64,000 nt of DNA, taken from contig CAUJLY010000006.1 in NCBI GenBank assembly GCA_963281155.1, positions 10,478,001 to 10,542,000 on the forward strand, written 5' to 3'. The first letter of the stretch is position 1; each line of letters opens with the position of its first letter. Source of the stretch: Rhabditophanes sp. KR3021. Lineage: Eukaryota; Nematoda; Chromadorea; Rhabditida; Alloionematidae. Below the pieces are notes generated by a model, which had not been told where the DNA came from, made no database searches, and saw nothing but the letters and a program-made list of their open reading frames with translations. The position numbers were made by a program, and so were the translations under genes. Positions 48,819-59,361 of the stretch are shown here, in pieces.

Positions 48819-50250
48819 TTAACCTCTTGGTTTATCGTATTTGAGACCATGTACCTTGGAAGGTAAATCTTTGATTGAATGTGTTTTTAATTCAGCATCC
48901 CCATCCTTTTTGACAATACAAGCGTATCCTTTTGGTGATTTGGAGTTTTCAGATGACCAAATAGTGTATGTATTTGGCTGTAAATAGAGAACATCATATC
49001 CACCTTCCGTTAATACGCAGCTATGAGTGCGAACTACTGATTTTCCTTTAACCTCTTCGCAACTTTGATCAATTTTAACGTTGTCATTCTTTTTGAGTGT
49101 CCACCTACAGCCATGAACTTTATGAACACTCTTTCCATTGGAATCTTGTGCCAGGCAGCCTGTTGATTTTAATCCAAAGTGTGATTCTCTAATTTGGCAT
49201 TGATAAACTTGGTCATCTCTTTCAAAGCTATCCCCATCATACAAATTTTTTCCATTATGAATACAACCGATTGGTGATTTAGCAGCTCTTCCACCTTTAC
49301 CCTTACACACGTAAATATATTTGGTGTCCTGTAAAAAGTTACAATTAATTATAAAAATCAAATGCGATACTTTGATAATGGTATTAACGCATATTAATGC
49401 GCTACGGAAGTTCGAATAGGTTTGACCTTCGTATCAAAATAATACAAAAGAACAATAAAGCATATCAAATATCTTGCTAATACCCGTACATGCAAAATAT
49501 CCCCAATTAGTTTGATGCAAAAGAAGAGTTAATCAAGGAACTTTTAAAATAGGTCTCCTCCAACAATTACCAACCCCGCAAACTCTTCAAAAACTTACAT
49601 TCCATTGTTCTCCGATCTTCTTGCGATTTCCATTAATAAAACAACCAACTGTGCACATTTGTAATACACCTGAAGCTTTTTTCATGCATTGGTATGTGAA
49701 TCCTTGGTGATCATACTCTTCCCCGATTGCCAAATGAGTTTTGTGGTCATGAGCAACGCATCCTCCTACGTCGATTCTAAGGTATGGTCCATCTGTCTTG
49801 CATGCAAACCAATACCGATTCTAAACACAACAAATTAGGTTAACTTTCATAAAAAAGCTAATTTAAAGTTACTAGTGTGTCTGTCCAGGTTTCGCCGACT
49901 TTGTAACGCTTGTTACCATCAGGTACGCATCCGCTATAGTCGAAGGTAACAAAACCAGATGATCCCATTACACATGTCATCTCATATCCACCCTCAACGT
50001 AGCTTTCTCCAATTGAAATGCGTTTGTTTTTGGGCGCAAAGCATCCTCTTGGCTGGAACTCGCCATTATGGCAAACATACCAGTATTTGCCTCTATCCAC
50101 ACGACTTCCTTCTTTCCAGAATTTAGAAGGTTGCTTATTGCCAGAACCCCAACATTGTGGCTTGCCTCTTAATGAAACATCAAGAGCTCCATAAGCCAAG
50201 GAAAGTAGGTTTGAAACTAAGAAAAGATTTAAAGCCTTCCCAAAGAGCAT
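48819..50250 (-). CDS. Secreted protein with three MIG-18-like fibronectin type I repeats
   Basis: Exons 50250-49873, 49820-49599, 49328-48819 (introns 52 and 270 nt, both phase 0), 369 residues. The start ATG 50250 gives a signal peptide (MLFGKALNLFLVSNLLSLAYG). Each exon carries about one Cys-rich unit with the pattern Y-x-C ... GC ... IGE ... Y-x-C ... GC ... W: unit 1 YWYVCHNGEFQPRGC, unit 2 YWFACKTDGPYLRIDVGGC, unit 3 YIYVCKGKGG then SPIGC. A charged tail follows with CRWTLKKNDNVK. The units match the repeat known from nematode MIG-18-type fibronectin I-like secreted proteins. One unit per exon with phase-0 joints suggests growth by exon duplication. The paralogous function in cell migration or basement membrane is only suggestive. 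A TATA box lies 53 nt upstream. Confidence 0.82.
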
Positions 50251-50302
50251 TGTCAATAGTATTTGAATAGTTGAATTTGATGTCTTAATAGATGCAGAGA
50301 TG

Positions 50303-50311
50303 CCTTTTATA
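50303..50311 (-). promoter_or_regulatory. TATA box of the MIG-18-like gene
   Basis: TATAAAAGG on the minus strand, 53-61 nt before ATG 50250, the spacing expected for a conventional start about 25-30 nt downstream. Confidence 0.62.
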
Positions 50312-51194
50312 GTATCTATGTTAACACCGATCTTTAAATTGAAACACCGCTTGCCACAACCTAAGACAAAACTATTCGCTTAAGTGGTCCACCTCCAGAA
50401 GGTTTAGTACAAAATTGACATGCACAGAAGGTGAAGACTATTAAAGACAGTTGTTAAGTGATATTATAGTGGTTAACAAAAAAGTCGTGGATTATTTTAA
50501 TTGAAAAAATGGATCATGATGCACCCACACATCTTCTAATACAAAAATCGGTATTTGTATTGTTTACGAAAGTGCTTCAAAATAATAAAATTTTGTTTTT
50601 GTAACTGTGTGGTGTAATTTGTCCATTCAATTTAAAAACCTCTTATCAAAAAATTGAACCTCATCGGGGGATGAGTTCATCACGAGATGTATTTGAATTT
50701 GTCAAATAATTTTTTGCACAAACATTCATGCTGTCTTTTGTCACCTTCAATTGGTCTGATACTTTTTTAGTTAAACTTGTCTCGAATACATTAAAAACAA
50801 GCAAAAATTAGTAGGATCTAAAGTTTATTACGACACAATCGACTTATTGAAAGTAATTGAAATTGATATATCTGCTCATTATAAACTGACAAACCATTTT
50901 TATTAGGTAAAACTTGTTTTCAAGGACGAGATTGAAATGTTTTACAAAACAAAAGTTGCCATCAGTTTAAAAAACACTTCTCGGTATTACTTTACCTACA
51001 AACGCATTTTACAAGATAAGCTTTTTTATTACTAAAATTATTTTTCACCAAAATTGTAATATATTTTTGAATAGAAGATCCGACCAAGAGTTAGCTACCA
51101 TATGTTTAGAAACAAATAGTAAAAAAGAAGGTATAAAGTAGACTTATTAAACATCTCGGAGCTTTATATGCTATCACAAATATTGAAATACTTC
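50312..51194. other. Spacer
   Basis: About 880 bp between two minus-strand genes, with nothing coding recognised. The left end holds the promoter of the MIG-18-like gene, the right end the SDHB 3' UTR. Confidence 0.55.
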
Positions 51195-52064
51195 CTAAAA
51201 GTTGGCTGGAGCTGCGACAGGGGCAGGCTTGACGGCATTTCCTGTCAAGAACTTTTTGATTTCTCCAATAGCCTTGGCTGGATTTAAGTGCTTTGGACAG
51301 GCTTTAGTACAGTTAAGGATTGTGTGGCATTTGAAAGCTGAAAAGGTGTCTCTCATTCTGTCTAGACGTTCGGTAGCTTTCTCGTCACGTGAATCGATGA
51401 TCCATCTGTAAGCTTGCATAAGAACAGCTGGTCCCAAATACTTGTCGGCATTCCACCAGTATGATGGGCATGAAGTTGAACAACAAGCGCACAAAATACA
51501 TTCATATAATCCGTCTAACTTTTCCCGTTCTTCGACAGATTGGTGCATTTGTTTTTCGCCTAGATGGATTGGAGTGTCTTTTTGTATCCATGGCTGGATG
51601 GAGGCGTATTGAGCGTAGAATAAATTCATGTCTGGAACCAAGTCCTTCACAACATACATATGAGGCAAAGGATAGATCTTTGTTGTCTTGCTAGTATCTT
51701 TGTCGATGTTGCAGATACAAGCAAGTGTGTTGGATCCTCCGATATTCATGGCACATGACCCACAAATGCCTTCACGGCAAGATCTTCTGAAGGTAAGAGT
51801 TGGGTCTTGCTCATTCTTGATCTTGATCAGGGCATCCAAAATCATAGTTCCGCAATTATTCAAATCAACATCGTATTTCTAAAGTATAAATAAAGGGACT
51901 TATTTATTTTAACATACCTGGACTTCGGGCTTGGCACCAGGTTTGTCTGGATTGTAACGGTACACTTCAAAAGTCTTAATATTAGCGGCTTTAGAAGCAG
52001 CCCTAGATGATTGTTGAATCAAAGAAGACACATTCAGTTTTGCAGCAGTTGAGCGAAGCATCAT
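51195..52064 (-). CDS. sdhb-1: Succinate dehydrogenase iron-sulfur subunit (SDHB)
   Basis: Mitochondrial complex II subunit carrying the three Fe-S clusters from succinate to ubiquinone (or rhodoquinone in the reverse reaction in helminths). Exons 52064-51918 and 51878-51195 (39-nt phase-0 intron), 276 residues, the usual length. The N-terminal mitochondrial targeting sequence ([20 protein letters not shown]) is basic and hydroxylated. 2Fe-2S ligands lie in [10 protein letters not shown] and the later LAC; the 4Fe-4S set is [12 protein letters not shown]; the 3Fe-4S set is [17 protein letters not shown], all complete. SCPSYWWN, lining the quinone pocket, is intact. No oddity seen. Divergent from OSTM1 with 391 bp between start codons. 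Confidence 0.98.
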
Positions 52065-52455
52065 CTTTAGCACAGTTTCTAAAAACAAGGTTTGTACTAT
52101 GTTAAAGTGTCAATAAACACGTATATAATGAATTATTGGTTTTTGCCAATAATCACAAAGAAGTACAGACAAGCACAATATATGTATTTGATATTATTTT
52201 ATAATTAGACGAGTAACCAATAATTTTTGAGTATGCGTTGTTATTTGATAATGAGAAACTGTAAAATTAGTTGGTTACGTGCCGATTGAGGTTTTATAGA
52301 TAAATTTATGCACGAGACTCTTTTAAAAGATACACTTTCCCATTCTCCATCAATCGTATTCCCTTCGAAAGAATGTGAAAATCTGTGTGGGAAATGTTTG
52401 GTTAGTTTGATCAGAAAGCCAACCAAAAAATGATATCAGTATATTTTTATTAATC
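52065..52455. promoter_or_regulatory. Divergent SDHB/OSTM1 promoter region
   Basis: 391 bp between two start codons pointing outward. It must contain both promoters. No TATA box, E-box or other named site stands out; the left part may hold an SDHB 5' UTR. Confidence 0.45.
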
Positions 52456-53549
52456 ATGTTTTCGAGGTTCCTAACAATTAACACTATACTAATACTCTTT
52501 CCGCACGTATTTACGGATAGGCTAGGCCAGGATTGGAATATCAACGCGCCATGTCAACCCTATATAGAAGTAAGTCGGTCTGGTATATATTTACATCATT
52601 TAGCATTCCTAATTATGACAATCGATCTACAACTCCTCTAACATCCATTTTTATAGAAATTTTCCTTAGCCATTTCAAAAATGGCTGAATGTGCAGCTAA
52701 CTACACATCCCCACCCAAAGTATGTACACAATGCATTGACCAGTATATTAACTTCAAAGAAATGGAATATACTATGAAACATCTAAACAACGTGACAGCC
52801 ACCGACAAGACTCCCTGTTCTCAGGTTATTTATGGGCAGTATTTGTTATCTTATGTCCATGAGATGGCCAACTCCCTGTCGCGACAAATCTGGGACAATT
52901 CGAGGTGTGATTGTAAGTTAATGATTAATTATAAATAGTGGAAATGTTCTTTTCAGCTTGTCTAGTCATCAAATGGGACTTTGAGGGCGGTGATTCACGG
53001 ATCATTTACGATGAAAAGACAGTCAACTTCCATAACAAACTAACCGACTGGAGAAAGTGCGCGATAAATGATACACCAACGGCTGAAGGTGATATTTGCA
53101 AACGATGCACTGGTTCCTTTGACGAACTATTCAATTTTTACTGGAAAATTTACACCGAGCCGGGTGTGGACTTCTGCCTTGATGTCGAGACAACGATGAA
53201 TGACACTATGAACATTTGGCATTCGATTTGGAAGTGCCCAGATGATAGCAAGAATGATCGTAAATACGACACAACAATGGTCTACTCCTCAACTGCTGCC
53301 TTCATATTAGTCATCATTTTTTTCTACGTAGGCAGTTACATTCAGGCCGAAAAGACAGTCCGTCAATTTGAAGATTGTAAGTTGTGTTGAGTGTAGTGTC
53401 ATTTATTTTTACATATCTCGTTTTTAGACAGTGCCCGTCCTCCCATACAAATCCCCAGATCCCGGCTAATCAGTTCCTCCACCTTTAATGATCAAGTTTC
53501 TGACTACTCCTCACTTGCTCCGTCCTTTTCCATTCCGGAAGAAAATTAG
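52456..53549 (+). CDS. OSTM1-like lysosomal membrane protein
   Basis: Type I membrane protein; in vertebrates OSTM1 is the beta-subunit of the lysosomal Cl-/H+ exchanger ClC-7. Exons 52456-52569, 52657-52912, 52957-53376, 53428-53549 (introns 87, 44 and 51 nt, phases 0, 1, 1), 303 residues. A signal peptide (MFSRFLTINTILILFPHVFT) is followed by a luminal Cys-rich domain: MAECAANYT, VCTQCIDQYINF, SRCDSC, CKRCTGSFDELFNFY and DFCLDVETTMNDTMNIW before IWKC, which is the OSTM1 pattern including N-glycosylation sites. One TM helix follows (about residues 233-255), then a short cytosolic tail with DYSSLAPSF. A ClC-7 partner is not in the window. Family confidence is good, although conservation is concentrated in the Cys frame. 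Confidence 0.88.
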
Positions 53550-54247
53550 GCATCAATTGTTACAGGTTCGTCAACTTATAAATACTACAAAAACAATCTT
53601 CATCACATGATGTCACAAATTTCCAATCAAAAACAGTTAAATATTTCATTATTTTTGTTTTTGGAATCCCTACTCACACAAAACAATTCCCCAAAAGGGA
53701 AACCTTTCAAAAGTGAATTTTGATTTCAAAAAGAAACATTCAATACCGGTCGCCCGTATGGGCAGTAATTCAATGAGTTAAATTAATTTGTCAATGATTC
53801 TTAAAATGATTATATTTGTGTATATGATTGTCAGTTTATGTTTATATAAAATCTTCCTACACACATCTTTTCCTTTTATTTGCTTAACAAGGCTGTGTGT
53901 AATTTTTTATTTCAGTTATTGGAACTAGATAGGATGGGACAAGCATTTTTCATTTTTGTCATCAATAACAAATTATACCTTCATTCTTTCTATTTATAAT
54001 GGTTAATCTTTAAAAGTAATGTAAATAAAGGTGAATTCCATTTGTTGATGTAATCACACACAATATTGTTTTCCAATTTTTTGTTAATTAAAATGCTGCA
54101 GATGTTTTCTTCTTTGTACTGTAAATTAAAAATTAGGGTGTTTTAAAGATTACCATTTCCTGTTCTTGATCTGTGAGTTAATAAAAGAATGTGTAAGGCA
54201 TATAAAAGAAAGATTTTATCCTCAATATTATATTTTCACTAAATATC
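53550..54247. other. Spacer with the next gene's TATA box
   Basis: About 700 bp. The OSTM1 3' UTR lies at its left and a TATA box at 54201-54208 at its right. No other gene recognised. Confidence 0.55.
54201..54208 (+). promoter_or_regulatory. TATA box of the small Cys-rich gene
   Basis: TATAAAAG 40-47 nt before ATG 54248, so the transcript would have a very short 5' UTR and probably no spliced leader. Confidence 0.6.
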
Positions 54248-54676
54248 ATGAATATTCTTCCTCTTATCCTGCTTTCTTTTATTTGCCAACTTTACGGTGC
54301 TGCCATATTATGTCCAACTTCAGATATCGCCAATACAAATCAGGCCAATTTATTGAGTCAAAACACAGATATTAATCCCTATAATGGAAATGATAACCTT
54401 AATGCCAATAACTTTGATGGAGCTGTAGCCCCTCTAAATATGTTGAGTGAAGCCAGTTTGAGCGGTAGTATTGGCCCTTGTGAAAGTAATCTATGCACAG
54501 AAAATCATGTTTGTGTTGATAGTTTATGTTATGCGATGAATGGGCAAGGTAATAATGATCCACAAATTTCATCTTCCCTATTTGGTATTTCAAAGACAGA
54601 ATCATTGGGATCATGCATTGCTGGGTTTTGTCCTGAAGGTTACACCTGTACAGATAACAATTGTTATCAGTCTTAA
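54248..54676 (+). CDS. Small secreted protein with two four-Cys modules
   Basis: Intronless, 142 residues. A signal peptide (MNILPLILLSFICQLYGA) is followed by an Asn-rich linker (about residues 20-75) and two copies of a short module: GPCESNLCTENHVCVDSLCY and GSCIAGFCPEGYTCTDNNCY. Both have C-x4-C-x5-C-x4-CY spacing. This is a nematode-style short Cys motif, probably two disulfides per module. Function not recognised. A TATA box 40 nt upstream and AATAAA about 50 nt after the stop frame a compact transcription unit. Codon use resembles other expressed genes in the window. Confidence 0.8.
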   Translation: MNILPLILLSFICQLYGAAILCPTSDIANTNQANLLSQNTDINPYNGNDNLNANNFDGAVAPLNMLSEASLSGSIGPCESNLCTENHVCVDSLCYAMNGQGNNDPQISSSLFGISKTESLGSCIAGFCPEGYTCTDNNCYQS

Positions 54677-54913
54677 TGAATACGATCCATATATTATTTC
54701 TTAAACCCTATATTATGTTGTAAAGTGAATAAAAAGTTGAATCTTTAAAAACTTAAAATTAAGCATGTTTGTGTTTTTCTTATTATCATCACATATTCCT
54801 AGTCAAATGATTGTTTTTAATCTTATCAGTTTGTTTGTAGTTTGTTATTGGAGATTAAAGTGAATCTATCATAAACTAATTGACTGTTTTTATTAGTTGA
54901 GGCTATAGTGTAC

Positions 54914-54920
54914 TATAAAG
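54914..54920 (+). promoter_or_regulatory. TATA box of the ZnT-like gene
   Basis: TATAAAG followed by G, 46-52 nt before ATG 54966. Same arrangement as in the neighbouring secreted-protein gene. Confidence 0.5.
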
Positions 54921-54965
54921 GTAATAATATTTAAATTTACCTTCTACTAATTACCAATTCTTATA

Positions 54966-55953
54966 ATGGATACTAAACAGTCTATTCAAGTTAAGGAACC
55001 CGTTCCAAATGAGGAATCTAGTGAAATCAAGGAGCCTGGTGTGAGTAATGAACCCGTTGCAGGTAGTGAGCCTGTTGCAAGTAATGAGCCTGTTGCAAGT
55101 ACTGAGCCCGTTGTAAGTAATGAGCTCGTTGCAGGTAGTGAGTCCGTTGCAAGTAATGAGCCCATTGCAAGTATTGACCCGGTTGCAACCATTGAACCAG
55201 ATGCAAATAACACCCCTGTAATAATAGACCCACCAAATGAGGAAATGATCGAGGCGATACAAATAGTGTCCCCTCAAGAACAAAGAAAAAGTACAATTTA
55301 TCGTTTAACTTCCATGATTTGTTTCATACTAATGATAGCTGAGTTTGTATTAGGTATCAAATGTAACAGCCTCGCCTTAACTGCAGATTCGGCCCGATTG
55401 CTAAGTGATTATTTGGGTAGTTTCAAAATTTCGAAAACTTATTCAAAAACAAGAAAAATAATAGGTAAATTTAATTTATAAAATAGTATCACTTCTTATC
55501 TTTCGTTTTTCAGAAATAAGTGCATTGCTTACAGCTGTTGTTGTGTGTTGGGTATTGTTTATATTGTTTGTTTACATTTCCGGGCAAAGACTATACAGTA
55601 AAAAAGTAGACATAGATTCGAAGTGGATGTTGGTTGCTTCAGTGATTGCCACAATTGGAAATGTGGGAATTTGCGTTTTACATGGAGATAGAATTTTTGA
55701 ACCGCGTCGGTATACACCTATAGGGGACTTTTTGAATATTAGATTACATCAAGCATTTCACGTTGTAATAAGCCATGGTCTTGGATTTATCGTCGTTTTG
55801 GCGGCTATATTAATTTTCATTAGTGATAATTTCATTTACATGGATTCAATTGCAGCAATAATTATTTCGCTTTTGCTACTAGCAAACACGACGGTAATTA
55901 TTAATAACTGCAAGGTTCATATGTTGAAAAAATATGAGTATACAAGTATTTAA
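54966..55953 (+). CDS. Degenerate cation-efflux (ZnT/SLC30)-like membrane protein
   Basis: Exons 54966-55464 and 55514-55953 (49-nt phase-1 intron), 312 residues. The cytosolic N-terminus is mostly a 10-unit hexapeptide repeat (EPVASN type, 55032-55211). Then follow about six TM segments with a ZnT outline: SLALTADSARLLSDYLGSF corresponds to TM2, the basic Y-SKTRK loop follows, EISALLTAVVVCWVLF to TM3, and LHQAFHVVISHGLG to TM5. Oddity: the zinc ligands are altered. In TM2 the usual HxxxD reads with Arg in the His position (ARLLSD), and in TM5 HVxxD has His in the Asp position (HVVISH). The His-rich loop and most of the C-terminal domain are missing. It is probably not a normal zinc exchanger; it may be a pseudo-transporter or a protein with a regulatory partner role. 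The family assignment itself is moderate. Confidence 0.68.
55032..55211 (+). repeat. 18-bp coding tandem repeat (10 units)
   Basis: Ten in-frame 18-bp units (consensus GAGCCTGTTGCAAGTAAT, E-P-V-A-S-N) exactly fill 180 bp in the N-terminus of the ZnT-like gene. Central units are nearly identical, outer units diverge (ends D-P-V-A-T-I and E-P-D-A-N-N). The repeat leaves several antisense frames open, which explains the overlapping minus-strand ORFs. Confidence 0.92.
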
Positions 55954-57048
55954 AGTAATGGCACAGCTTAATATAAAAATATGTCAAATATACAAGTACA
56001 AAAGATGGCGACAGCTCCTACATACATATTAATGCGAATTTTAAATAAAAATAAAGTATAAATTATTTATTTTGATATGCCTAATTAATATTATTTAATA
56101 ATTTGATTATTATTTCAATGAGTGCTGATGAAAGAAATCGGAGTACACCCCTTCGAATACCTATATCCGCTTCACACACCTGAAGACTGTTGTTTTACAC
56201 TGAATGTACCCTAAAAAATATGCAATTGTTTAGAGTGCAATATAGATAAATAAAGTTTCTAACATTATTTTGCCCTTAATGTAATGCGTAATTGCGTTGC
56301 TTTACTATTTTATTCCTACATTTGTAGTGGTATCTTTGATGCATTCAGCTTAATCTTTACCTTTAGACTATGTAGAAAGAAACCTTAATTTATGTATGGC
56401 TCATAACAAATGTGAGAGCTAGATTAATCGCTTACTAATTCATTCTCTGATATTGGTTATGTCATTTCTCAATTTAGCAACTCCTCTTGCCTATAGCCTT
56501 TCCATGTCATAAACATCTAACAATTTATCTTGTTCTAACAATCACATACTACTAATTAAAGGTTTTGTCTATAAAAAACATACACTTAACATTCGCGAAA
56601 CTATATAGTGGCAACGTTTGTAAATTACCTATATTGACAAGCTGTTATTAATTTAGCTATATAGGTAGATGCAATCCATTTCATACCACCATATCGAAAT
56701 GAAATTGTTGAGTTGAATGCCAAAAATATCGGATTGCTTAGCAACAATTTGTTTTAAACAGGAAATATTTGTGAACTTTTTTAATTAATCTTCTTTTTTC
56801 CTCATTATATGTGGTTATTGGTGTCGGTAAAGAATTTGTACACCATTTATACTATGCCATGAAGTGGTAACTTTTATGTGTTGTCATAATTATTTGAATG
56901 GTGTGTTATCCCACATCAAAAACAATATCACTCATACTTTTTGGCGCAATTGTAAATATTTTTTATTATGCCAACTTTTTTCTATTAGAAACGTAGTAAC
57001 TTTTTACCTTCTAGACATTTGTATATTTTAATTGGATATACGTCAAAT
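55954..57048. other. Spacer upstream of OSM-3 kinesin
   Basis: About 1.1 kb. It contains an X-box-like inverted repeat at 56733-56745 and a splice-acceptor-like TTCTAG at 57008-57013, 35 nt before the kinesin ATG. Nothing else recognised. Confidence 0.55.
56733..56745. promoter_or_regulatory. X-box-like RFX (DAF-19) site upstream of osm-3
   Basis: ATTGCT-T-AGCAAC: both half sites match the RFX X-box consensus RYYNYY and RRNRAC, separated by one base instead of the usual two. It lies 304-316 nt before the OSM-3 ATG. Ciliary genes in nematodes are classically driven by such sites; this match fits an intraflagellar transport motor. Confidence 0.45.
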
Positions 57049-59361
57049 ATGGGGGAAAGTGTAAGAGTCATTTGTCGATGTAGACCTTTGAACTCGAGGG
57101 AGTTATCCCTAAATTCAAGTATATGCATTGACATGGATTCCAATGTTGGACAAGTCTCATTAAAAGGAGGGGATGGTGGTCCGAAACCGTTTACATTTGA
57201 TGGCGCTTATTTTTTGGAATCTACTGCAGAACAAGTGTACAATGACATCATTTATCCACTAGTTGAGGTAACTTAGAAACATGATTGTTTGGTGATGTTT
57301 GAAATTTTCAGAATGTCGTAGAAGGCTATAATGGGACAGTGTTTGCGTATGGCCAAACTGGGTCTGGTAAGACATTTACAATGCAAGGAACTGATTCATT
57401 GGCTGGGCAAAAAGGTTTAGTTCCAAGGGCTTTTGAGCATATATTTGAAGCTGTAGCAACCACGGCACATACCAAGTTTTTGGTAAAAGCGTCGTATGTG
57501 GAGGTAAGTTTGAAGAGGAAAGTAAGATGAAATGAGCCTTTTACAATTTATTAGATTTACAATGAAGAAATTAGGGATTTACTCGGAGCGGACAGAAATC
57601 AAAAGCTCGAGATTAAAGAAAATGCCGATAAAGGAGTTTATGTTTCTGGACTATCTAATCATATTTGTCATAATATGGTGGATTGCGAGTCGTTGATGAA
57701 TATTGGATGGGGAAATAGACATGTTGGTGCAACTTTGATGAATAAAGATTCCAGCAGATCCCACTCTATCTTCACAGTATACATCGAAGCCATTGACGAA
57801 GAAAAGGAAACAATTAGAATGGGAAAATTGAACTTGGTAGATTTAGCTGGCAGTGAAAGACAATCTAAAACTGGAGCCACTGGAGATCGCTTCAAAGAGG
57901 CTACCAAGATTAATCTGTCTTTATCTGCATTAGGAAATGTTATTTCCGCCCTTGTAGATGGAAAGTCCAAACACATACCTTACAGAGATTCAAAGCTCAC
58001 CAGATTACTTCAGGTAACATAATTTGACGTATATATTGATTTTGTTTAAATGATAGGATTCATTGGGTGGAAATACAAAAACAATCATGATTGCATGTAT
58101 TTCTCCTTCAGATAATAATTACGACGAAACATTGTCAACATTGCGGTATGCTAATAGAGCCAAAAACATTAAAAACAAACCTAAGATTAATGAAGATCCA
58201 AAAGATGCTTTGTTGCGTGAATATCAGGAAGAGATTAGTCGGCTTAAGGCACTTGTTCAAAATCCAAATGCTAATACTGAACGTCGCAAGTCTGTTATTG
58301 ATATAGATATCGAAAAAGCTAAACTGAAATTAGAATATGAGGAGGCAATAACTAAAATTAGATCCGAATTTGAAAATGAACAAAAGAGTAAGGCTATTTT
58401 GCAAAAGGAGCTTGAAAATATTAAAAAAGAATATGATAAAGCTAGTAACTTAATTAATTCCGAAGCTAATTCAACAGTTAAGCCACAGCAAGAATTAGCT
58501 GAAACTAAGAAGAAGATAAAGTTATTAGAAGAACAAATGGTTGGTGGAGAACAAGCAAATAATGAAAGTCTGAAAGCAACAAGAAAAAAACGTGTTAGAG
58601 AAGCTGAGACGAAGATGGAGCGGTTAATGGAAGCTCTGAATATTCGGGCTGACGACCCCTTACTCCATGTTTATAATAGCACTCATGAAAAATTGGAAGC
58701 AATATCGAAACAGTATAAGCAACAAACTCAACAAGTTAAGCTATATGAGCGTGAAATCAAAGATATTCAAAGTGAATTTGAAATTGATAGACTTGACTAC
58801 CTTGACACAATCAGAAAACAAGACAGACAATTGAAGATGCTGACGCAAATTATCGACAAAGCACACCACTTACTCAAAAAAGACCCGTTGTTTAGCAATT
58901 TAGAAAAATTAAAAAAAAATGCTATTTGGGATGACAACAATGATTGCTGGATTTTTTCAGACAACGCAAATTATTCAGCTTCATTGCCTAGTGCAAATAA
59001 CATGGCTGAAAAAATACTTCTGGGTGGAATTAATTATTTGAATGATGTAGTGGAAGAATCCAAGTTAAAAAAGGTAAGTGGTGTGGCAGAAGATTAATAT
59101 TTTTTCTAGAAACTTGCCCATAGCGCCCTTGAAAACATTGCTGATACCTACTTTAAAACCAATAAAAATAACAATGTGGCTAACCGTTTAAAGGCAGATA
59201 GAAATCGAACTGATTTGAGTAAGACATATTCAGGGGGTATGCGATTTACGGACAACTCCGAAGGTGTAAGTTCACATACAACAAAATTAAATGATAATAT
59301 TTTTGATCTCAATTCAGCATTAAACAAAAGGCCTTTTAAGCTTGAGGCATTGAAGAATTAA
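57049..59361 (+). CDS. osm-3: Kinesin-2 motor OSM-3 (KIF17 type)
   Basis: Homodimeric anterograde intraflagellar-transport motor of sensory cilia. Exons 57049-57267, 57312-57503, 57555-58013, 58057-59073, 59110-59361 (introns 44, 51, 43 and 36 nt, all phase 0), 712 residues versus 699 in C. elegans OSM-3. The N-terminal motor domain (about 1-340) shows RVICRCRP, P-loop [11 protein letters not shown], switch [12 protein letters not shown], switch II DLAGSE, then [21 protein letters not shown] neck, coiled coils and a hinge follow; [20 protein letters not shown] is a strongly conserved OSM-3 element. The ATG at 57049 fits the family start MGESVRV. All catalytic motifs are intact. An X-box-like site lies upstream. 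No frame break despite the length, so the locus looks functional. Confidence 0.97.

Noticed and set aside
51385..51392. TCACGTGA, a CLEAR/E-box-like palindrome
   Set aside because: It lies inside the SDHB coding exon, far from any promoter, and is explained by the encoded residues.
54951..55296. Three antisense ORFs over the 18-bp repeat, with regular Cys or Thr-Gly patterns
   Set aside because: The repeat length is a multiple of three, so all frames stay open; the patterns are just the repeat read backwards.
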